Below are positions 7,373 through 11,736 of a DNA stretch of 11,736 nucleotides, one piece after another. The notes beneath the pieces are model-generated. The model was not told where the DNA came from. It searched no databases and saw nothing but the letters and a program-made list of their open reading frames with translations. Both the position numbers and the translations under genes were made by a program. Within the stretch, counting starts at the first letter, position 1, and the number at the start of each line of letters is the position of its first letter. The stretch lies in contig CAYSPJ010000149.1 of assembly GCA_964432875.1 (NCBI GenBank), positions 1 to 11,736 of the forward strand, in the 5' to 3' direction. The DNA is from JACJYE01 sp964432875. GTDB lineage: Bacteria > Bacteroidota > Bacteroidia > Chitinophagales > Saprospiraceae.

Positions 7373-8311
7373 TCACTCCAAAAAAAACGCCACCGGTAAA
7401 AACAGCCGCTGCGCCACCCAGGCCGAATCGCTGGCGAAGAAGGTATGGGGGTTGTAATTGGAGCGCATCACAAAGGGCAGCTCCCGGGTAGTGTCTTGGT
7501 AAACGACGACTTCAAATGGTGCTGGTATATTGTTTCCCTTGATTGTAAGCTGCTGCTGCGGGTATTGGCTGGCGCGCAGTTCGTCAAAATCGTCGGCAAA
7601 GTTTTCGCCGGAGACATTGCGCAGGAAATTCAGGTAGTCCTCCACCTTCATGGAGTCGAGCTGCAAATCGCCGACATGCCAGCCGGAGGGCGTTTTTTGG
7701 AACTGTATGAGGCTGTCGGCCAACTGGTATTCGAAGGCGGTCACTTCCATTTCGCGTTGCATCTTAATGAGCTCCCTGGTGCGGTACTCCTCGAAAACCC
7801 TGCCGAGGGGCATGGTCTGCATCCCATCTACGGCATAAATCTCATTTTGCCCCGTCAGGCGGATGAAAGAGGTGATGGATCGCATCTGCTGATCGACCTC
7901 AAAGCGGCCGACGATGAAGTCTTCCAGCAGCTTGCCGCTTTTATTATAGGCTTGCACCCGGTGCCCGACGCCTTCCTCCACTTCGTAGCCTGCTTGCTCT
8001 TCTTTATCTTTAGCAGCAATATACTGCGTTTTGATTAAGGTTAAAGCCTGCAGCAATTCCTGCACCGCATCGTGATCCGCTTTTACCGTCAGCTCGTTTT
8101 GCGTGGCCAGCCATTGGTTTTCAGCCCTTTTTATCGTAAATGGCTGCGCTCCTTCCCCCTTGGGGTTCAGCACGATTGACGCTATCGCACTAGTGTCCAC
8201 CTTGATGAGTTCGGTGCTGAAAGTGCCTTCCTGCTTGCCGGAAAATAAACGGCTCAGGCCATACACCACCATCAGCCCAACCAAGATAATCAAAAGGATT
8301 TTGTTGTTCAT
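7373..8311 (-). CDS. DUF4340 domain protein of the gld-type ABC transporter operon
   Basis: 312 residues, ATG at 8311, stop TGA at 7373-7375. An N-terminal membrane anchor (about 4-22, ILLIILVGLMVVYGLSRLF) is followed by a single soluble region. The pattern ELIKVDTSAIASIVLNP, FTIKRAENQWLAT, ADHDAVQELLQAL and later FIVGRFEVD with YAVDG is that of DUF4340 proteins: repeated small beta-rich units in which strands reading 'i.i.r....W.l' alternate with helices. DUF4340 genes are often found beside GldG-like auxiliary proteins and ABC-2 permeases in many phyla, and that is the context here: it lies 61 bases after gldG on the same strand and both proteins begin MNNK. It probably faces the periplasm as an accessory subunit of the GldAFG complex. 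Its biochemical function is not known. Confidence 0.85.
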   Translation of the reverse strand: MNNKILLIILVGLMVVYGLSRLFSGKQEGTFSTELIKVDTSAIASIVLNPKGEGAQPFTIKRAENQWLATQNELTVKADHDAVQELLQALTLIKTQYIAAKDKEEQAGYEVEEGVGHRVQAYNKSGKLLEDFIVGRFEVDQQMRSITSFIRLTGQNEIYAVDGMQTMPLGRVFEEYRTRELIKMQREMEVTAFEYQLADSLIQFQKTPSGWHVGDLQLDSMKVEDYLNFLRNVSGENFADDFDELRASQYPQQQLTIKGNNIPAPFEVVVYQDTTRELPFVMRSNYNPHTFFASDSAWVAQRLFLPVAFFLE

Positions 8312-8334
8312 ATCTCGCTGTTTTTATTACCCCT

Positions 8335-8376
8335 CCCCCCCCCTTTAACCTTTAACCTTTACCCTTTACCCTTTAA
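8335..8376 (-). repeat. Tandem heptamer repeat (TTAAAGG/GTAAAGG) joined to a G9 run
   Basis: On the plus strand five consecutive heptamers read CCTTTAA, CCTTTAA, CCTTTAC, CCTTTAC, CCTTTAA (8342-8376). They directly follow a homopolymer of nine C (8335-8343, sharing two bases with the first unit), itself preceded by CCCCT. On the coding (minus) strand the gldG stop TAA (8375-8373) is inside the last heptamer, and the repeat plus G9 AGGGG forms almost all of the 61-base gldG-DUF4340 spacer. Both tract types are prone to replication slippage, and each heptamer carries a purine-rich AAAGG. A change in copy number would not alter the upstream gldG protein beyond its stop but would change spacer length and mRNA structure. 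Confidence 0.85.
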
Positions 8377-9884
8377 TACCTATCCCCCATCCGCTGCAAC
8401 CGCAGCCTTTTCTGGCGCTGGTAACGGAAGATGCCGTAGAGCAGCACCAGGAAGATCGGCAAGCCAAAGTTAAGGTATTTATAGAAGGCGCGGGTACTGG
8501 CAGCATCATCGCCCAGGTATTCTTGTTTGATGGGGCGGGTAGTGACCGCTTTGGTGCGCAGCTCAATCAGCCCCGTATCATCGCACAGCCAGTCGATGCT
8601 ATTGGCCATGAGGCTGATGTTGTCGGCGCTTTGGCGGCCCTGTTGCCCGGAGATTGGGAACTCCCCATCCGAGATGACGATCATGCGGGAAAGGGCTTCA
8701 CCGGCGAGCTTGCCTTCCAGGATGCCTCCCACAGTCAGGTTGGCCAGCGGGAAATCTGCATCGCTCCATTGTTTATTGATATCGAAAACAGCCGGAGCAT
8801 TGACCACACCCGACTTTCCGGAGCTTTGCGCCAGGGGGGTAAAAGAGGCCTCCCCAGCGCCGGTGAAGCTCATCGGGCTGGCAAAGAACATCACGACTTG
8901 CTCCAGGCCCTTCGTTGCCGGGTGTTCAGCAAAGGTGGTGATAATCGGCAAAAAGGGGAACTGGACGGGCGTACGGATGGTAAAGAGCCCTTGTTGCTGC
9001 TGCACCTGGATGGGGGCGCAGTTGGCGTCGATGATAAAGCTGGGCTCCACCAGCAGGCCTTTCTCTGCCAGCCAGCCTTCCAGTCCGGTGTAAGCCGCTG
9101 CGCCTGAGCCCGCTTGCAAGTCGCCTTGCACGGTATTAAGCGCGATGAACAACTGGCCACCGCGGCTGAGGTAATCGTCTAGTTTGGCGAGCTGCTCCGG
9201 TGCGATACTGTCTTGGGGGGCTACGATGGCAATAGCTTTGTAACGGCTGGGGATGGAGGCCTCGGCGGCCAAGTCCAGGTTTTCCACATTGTATAGGATG
9301 CTCAGTTCCTGGACCACCTGCCCCAGCTCCGACATGCTTGGCTCGCCATGCCCCTGGCTCAGCCCGACAAAGGGCTTGTCCTGCACAGTGAGCTTTTTAA
9401 TGGAAGTGGTCAGGTAGTATTCGATGGGGGCGCCGGGTGGCAGGAAAGGCAGCACATCCGTGTTGTTGCCCGCCCGGACGATAGCGCCCAGGAAGGCTTG
9501 CTGCTGTTTGGCCTGATCTCTTTCACGGACATTGATCATCACGGGTTGGATGCCGGCTTGCATCGCCTCCTGCTTCTGCGCCTCTTCCCGAGGGTCAATA
9601 AAGAGGAAATCGACATTGCCTTTAGAAAGGTTGGCGTATTCTACGAGCATCTCCTGGAAATCCTGTTTGGCTTTTTCGATATCCGGGGGCATTTGACCGG
9701 AGAAGTAGGCGGTCACGGTCACCGTTTGGCTCAGGTTGCGCAGGATGTCGCGGGTAGGTTTGCTGAGGGTGTATTGTTGGTTTTCGGTCAGGTCCAGGCG
9801 GAGGAAAAACCGCTGAGAAATCAGGTTGGCCAGGATGACGATAGCAACCACCAAGAGTATGGATAACAGATTCTTATTGTTCAT
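8373..9884 (-). CDS. gldG: GldG, membrane-anchored auxiliary subunit of gliding-type ABC transporter
   Basis: 503 residues, ATG at 9884. The family layout is complete: an N-terminal TM helix (about 6-24), the hallmark DLTENQQYTLS (31-41), and a large extracytoplasmic region with Rossmann-like features (VTVTAYFSGQMPPD, VDFLFIDPRE, the VGLSQGHGEPSMSELGQVVQ loop, AIAIVAPQDSI, LSRGGQLFIALN), as in the ABC_transp_aux family. Near the C-terminus are MIVISDGEF and a second TM helix (about 471-487), followed by a basic tail. In Flavobacterium johnsoniae GldG works with GldA and GldF and is needed for gliding, though the transported substrate is unknown. Here it follows gldF by 9 bases, so the two are co-transcribed. 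Whether this organism glides cannot be told from the window; homologous clusters also occur in non-gliding bacteria. Confidence 0.93.
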   Translation of the reverse strand: MNNKNLLSILLVVAIVILANLISQRFFLRLDLTENQQYTLSKPTRDILRNLSQTVTVTAYFSGQMPPDIEKAKQDFQEMLVEYANLSKGNVDFLFIDPREEAQKQEAMQAGIQPVMINVRERDQAKQQQAFLGAIVRAGNNTDVLPFLPPGAPIEYYLTTSIKKLTVQDKPFVGLSQGHGEPSMSELGQVVQELSILYNVENLDLAAEASIPSRYKAIAIVAPQDSIAPEQLAKLDDYLSRGGQLFIALNTVQGDLQAGSGAAAYTGLEGWLAEKGLLVEPSFIIDANCAPIQVQQQQGLFTIRTPVQFPFLPIITTFAEHPATKGLEQVVMFFASPMSFTGAGEASFTPLAQSSGKSGVVNAPAVFDINKQWSDADFPLANLTVGGILEGKLAGEALSRMIVISDGEFPISGQQGRQSADNISLMANSIDWLCDDTGLIELRTKAVTTRPIKQEYLGDDAASTRAFYKYLNFGLPIFLVLLYGIFRYQRQKRLRLQRMGDRY

Positions 9885-9893
9885 TATGCGCTC

Positions 9894-10625
9894 CTAGTTT
9901 CTTTTGGAAATAATCAATTCTGACAAGCCCAGCCCCAGGACGATGATGGAGCCGAAATAGACCAGGTCTTTGGTATCGATCACGCCTCGTTGGATGGACT
10001 GGAAGTGGTAGCGCAAGCTCAGGTTTTGCAGTAGCGAGCTGAGCCAGCCCTGGCCATTGCCCGCCATGATCTCGAAAAGGAGGTGAAAGAGTACCCCGAT
10101 GAGGATGGCTAGCAGGAAAGCCACGATTTGATTGCTGGTTAGGCTGCTGGCAAATAAGCCGATGCTGATGTAGGCAGCGCTCATGAGCAGCAGGCCCAGG
10201 TAGCCGGCCAAGGTGGCACCGTGATCCATATCGCCCAGTTTGGCGATGCTGAGGTAATAGGGCAGGGTAAATGCCAGGGCGATGCACACCATGAGCAAAC
10301 AAGCCAGGAATTTGCCAATCACGAGCTGGCGCTCGGTAATGTCTTTGGTCAGCAGCAATTCGATCGTGCCAGATTTGCGCTCTTCAGCAATCTGCCGCAT
10401 GGTAAGGGCGGGCACGAAGAAAAACAGCGTCCAGTAGGCGATCCCGAAGAAAGCTTGCAAGTCTGCCTGCTTGCGGAAGAAGATGTCGCTGCGGCCCAGC
10501 ATTTCCAGCGGGTCCCAGGTGAATAGCCCGCTTAGCCCCAAAAACGCCACGAGGATAACGTAGGCGATCAGCGAATCAAAAAACGAGCCGAGTTCTTTTT
10601 TTGCAATAACCCAAATTGGATTCAT
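9894..10625 (-). CDS. gldF: GldF, ABC-2 type permease of gliding-associated transporter
   Basis: 243 residues, ATG at 10625, stop TAG at 9894-9896. It begins MNPIWVIAKKELGSFFDS, the usual cytoplasmic amphipathic start of ABC-2 permeases. Six membrane helices are visible at about 18-35, 58-75, 102-124, 138-158, 166-187 and 221-238. Between helices 2 and 3 is the conserved coupling-helix segment RQIAEERKSGTIELLLTKD with TERQLVIGKFLA, characteristic of the family. The length is normal for GldF. It should form the transmembrane channel, pairing with the GldA ATPase and the GldG auxiliary protein. It starts 77 bases after the gldA stop and ends 9 bases before gldG. The substrate is unknown; in this family ABC-2 permeases usually act as exporters. 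Confidence 0.93.
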   Translation of the reverse strand: MNPIWVIAKKELGSFFDSLIAYVILVAFLGLSGLFTWDPLEMLGRSDIFFRKQADLQAFFGIAYWTLFFFVPALTMRQIAEERKSGTIELLLTKDITERQLVIGKFLACLLMVCIALAFTLPYYLSIAKLGDMDHGATLAGYLGLLLMSAAYISIGLFASSLTSNQIVAFLLAILIGVLFHLLFEIMAGNGQGWLSSLLQNLSLRYHFQSIQRGVIDTKDLVYFGSIIVLGLGLSELIISKRN

Positions 10626-10702
10626 GGTCTTGGTTTTCTATGTTTTGGCTTGGTGAAATCGCGGCACCAGTTTGATAATCGACCAGTTTTGCCATTCAAT
10701 CA
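10626..10702 (-). other. gldA-gldF spacer with short direct repeat
   Basis: The 77-base spacer carries two copies of ACCAGTTT (plus strand, 10666-10673 and 10682-10689), 16 bases apart start to start. No TAnnTTTG element or terminator was seen, so read-through from gldA into gldF is likely. The repeat may be chance. Confidence 0.3.
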
Positions 10703-11623
10703 TTAAAGCGTCAGATTCCGGAAGATATCCTCCAGCTTGGTTTCAAAAGGGATCATTTCGAGCAGGGTCCAATTGTTGCGCACACAGAGCTCGAAGGCGG
10801 CCTGGTTGGAGGACTGCTCAGGGAGGCTTTGCAGTTCGAAGCGCTGCTCAGCGGCGTCCAGGATATCTACTGCGGCGACGGTGGGCAAGCCCTGCAGCCC
10901 CTGATAGATAGCCTCGGTATCAGCGCCGCTGATGCGCAAGCGAAGCACCTGTTGGCCCTGGGCCTGTTTGCGCAGTACATCGGCGGTGCCATCGGCGACG
11001 ATGCGGCCGCGGTTGATGATGAGGATGCGGTCGCAGGTAGCTTCTACTTCCGGGAGGATGTGGGTGCTGAGGATGACCGTCTTTTCCTTGCCGAGTTTGC
11101 GGATGAGCTCGCGTATCTCTACTATTTGATTGGGGTCCAGCCCTGTAGTCGGCTCGTCGAGGATGAGGATATCCGGGTTGTGGATCATGGCCTGGGCCAG
11201 GCCGACGCGCTGGCGATAGCCCTTGGAGAGCTCCCGGATATACTTGTGTTTTTCTATGTCGAGCCCGCAGACGCGCACCATTTCCCGGATGCGGCCGGGG
11301 ATATCGTTGCGCGGCACGCCTTGCAGCGCGGCGCAGAAGGCAAGATAGTCGATGACGGGCATATCGGTATAGAGCGGGTTGTGCTCAGGCAGGTAGCCGA
11401 TGTGCTTTTTCATTTGCCCTTCGCTGGCTGACTGCCCGCCGATGTATATGCTGCCTTCATCTTTTTCGAGATAGCTGGCAATCATTTTCATAGTGGTGGT
11501 CTTGCCCGCACCATTGGGCCCCAGGAAGCCTAATATTTCTCCGGTTTTGACTTCAAAGGATATTTGGTCAACCGCTTTTTGGGCACCGTAACTCTTGCTC
11601 AGGTTTTGTATCTGAATGTCCAT
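10703..11623 (-). CDS. gldA: GldA, ATP-binding subunit of gliding-associated ABC transporter
   Basis: 306 residues from ATG at 11623. An in-frame ATG at 11725 would add 34 residues, but these do not look like a conserved ABC start and they would swallow the promoter; MDIQIQNLSKSYG is the typical beginning. Motifs are all present: Walker A GPNGAGKT (35-42), a Q-loop region with YLPEHNPLY (78-85, Glu where many ABC proteins have Gln, as is usual in this subfamily), signature LSKGYRQRV (132-140), Walker B ILILDEP (152-158) with D-loop TGLDP, and H-loop STH (186-188). A C-terminal extension of about 85 residues ends in KLEDIFRNLTL, the normal end for ABC-2 ATPases. It hydrolyses ATP on the cytoplasmic side of GldF. 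First gene of the apparent gldA-gldF-gldG-DUF4340 operon. Confidence 0.94.
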   Translation of the reverse strand: MDIQIQNLSKSYGAQKAVDQISFEVKTGEILGFLGPNGAGKTTTMKMIASYLEKDEGSIYIGGQSASEGQMKKHIGYLPEHNPLYTDMPVIDYLAFCAALQGVPRNDIPGRIREMVRVCGLDIEKHKYIRELSKGYRQRVGLAQAMIHNPDILILDEPTTGLDPNQIVEIRELIRKLGKEKTVILSTHILPEVEATCDRILIINRGRIVADGTADVLRKQAQGQQVLRLRISGADTEAIYQGLQGLPTVAAVDILDAAEQRFELQSLPEQSSNQAAFELCVRNNWTLLEMIPFETKLEDIFRNLTL

Positions 11624-11655
11624 AGCTTGATTTGATAGAAAAGCTTCACGAGCCG

Positions 11656-11686
11656 CAAAAATAGTTTTTTTGTTGGAAAATGGAAA
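11656..11686 (-). promoter_or_regulatory. Bacteroidota-type promoter of gldA
   Basis: On the minus strand TATTTTTG (plus 11656-11663) is a perfect TAnnTTTG -7 element. Nineteen bases further upstream is TTTC (plus 11683-11686), close to the TTTG/TTG -33 box at normal spacing. It predicts transcription starting near 11650, about 27 bases before the gldA ATG at 11623, and supports that start over the one at 11725. This is the best promoter in the window. Confidence 0.6.
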
Positions 11687-11736
11687 TTTTCTGAGCAGGC
11701 ATCTGCGCCAAAGCCAGCCCGGCAATCATAGGTAGT

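Noticed and set aside
7173..7376. 67-codon minus-strand frame in the intergenic region before the sigma gene
   Set aside because: Overlaps the tail of DUF4340 and the sigma start, contains homopolymer-encoded Lys runs and no recognisable motif; more likely non-coding.
8342..8376. Telomere-like repeat (resembles plant CCCTAAA)
   Set aside because: The unit is CCTTTA(A/C), only five copies, located between two bacterial operon genes; the likeness is superficial.
8523..9107. Long plus-strand open frames antisense to gldG
   Set aside because: Shadow frames of a well-supported GldG coding sequence; no recognisable domain or start context.
11624..11725. 34-residue N-terminal extension of GldA
   Set aside because: It would cover the promoter and does not match the usual ABC ATPase start.

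Overview
The window is a roughly 11.7 kb piece of a draft bacterial genome, interrupted by one 100-base run of N (5374-5473). Everything recognisable points to the Bacteroidota: gldA/gldF/gldG-type ABC transporter genes, a perfect TAnnTTTG promoter element upstream of gldA, no clear Shine-Dalgarno sequences, and an ECF sigma factor followed by a membrane-anchored TPR protein. The fairly high GC content, the large CHAT/TPR proteins and the sigma/TPR arrangement suggest a member of the Saprospiria (Lewinella- or Phaeodactylibacter-like), but the sequence alone does not prove the family.

Left part (1-5373): two paralogous CHAT-domain (caspase-like peptidase) genes run on the plus strand. The first is cut by the window start and shows only its C-terminal half. 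The second is nearly complete: signal peptide, about ten TPR repeats, a helical linker and a CHAT domain with the His/Cys dyad in place. It is cut by the assembly gap a few codons before its expected stop. Between them, on the minus strand, is a small exported protein that looks like an outer-membrane beta-barrel. It converges on the first CHAT gene and diverges from the second.

Middle part (5474-7372): minus strand. The first 40 codons of a probable cyclic-nucleotide-binding regulator (Crp-like) run into the gap. Upstream of it lie a single-TM protein with an anti-sigma-like N-terminus and TPRs at its C-terminus, and the ECF sigma factor gene, 7 bases apart and surely one transcription unit. 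A 196-base intergenic region precedes the sigma gene.

Right part (7373-11736): minus strand, transcribed in the order gldA (ATPase), gldF (permease), gldG (membrane-anchored auxiliary subunit), then a DUF4340 protein. The four genes probably encode one membrane ABC complex and one operon, driven by a Bacteroidota-type promoter just upstream of gldA. The gldG-DUF4340 junction holds an unusual tandem heptamer repeat (TTAAAGG-type on the coding strand) fused to a run of nine G; the gldG stop codon lies inside the last repeat unit.

No rRNA, tRNA, CRISPR array, insertion sequence or phage gene was seen. The most unusual elements are the tandem CHAT proteins, one of them clearly exported, next to a sigma/anti-sigma-like pair, and the heptamer-plus-homopolymer tract inside the gld operon.
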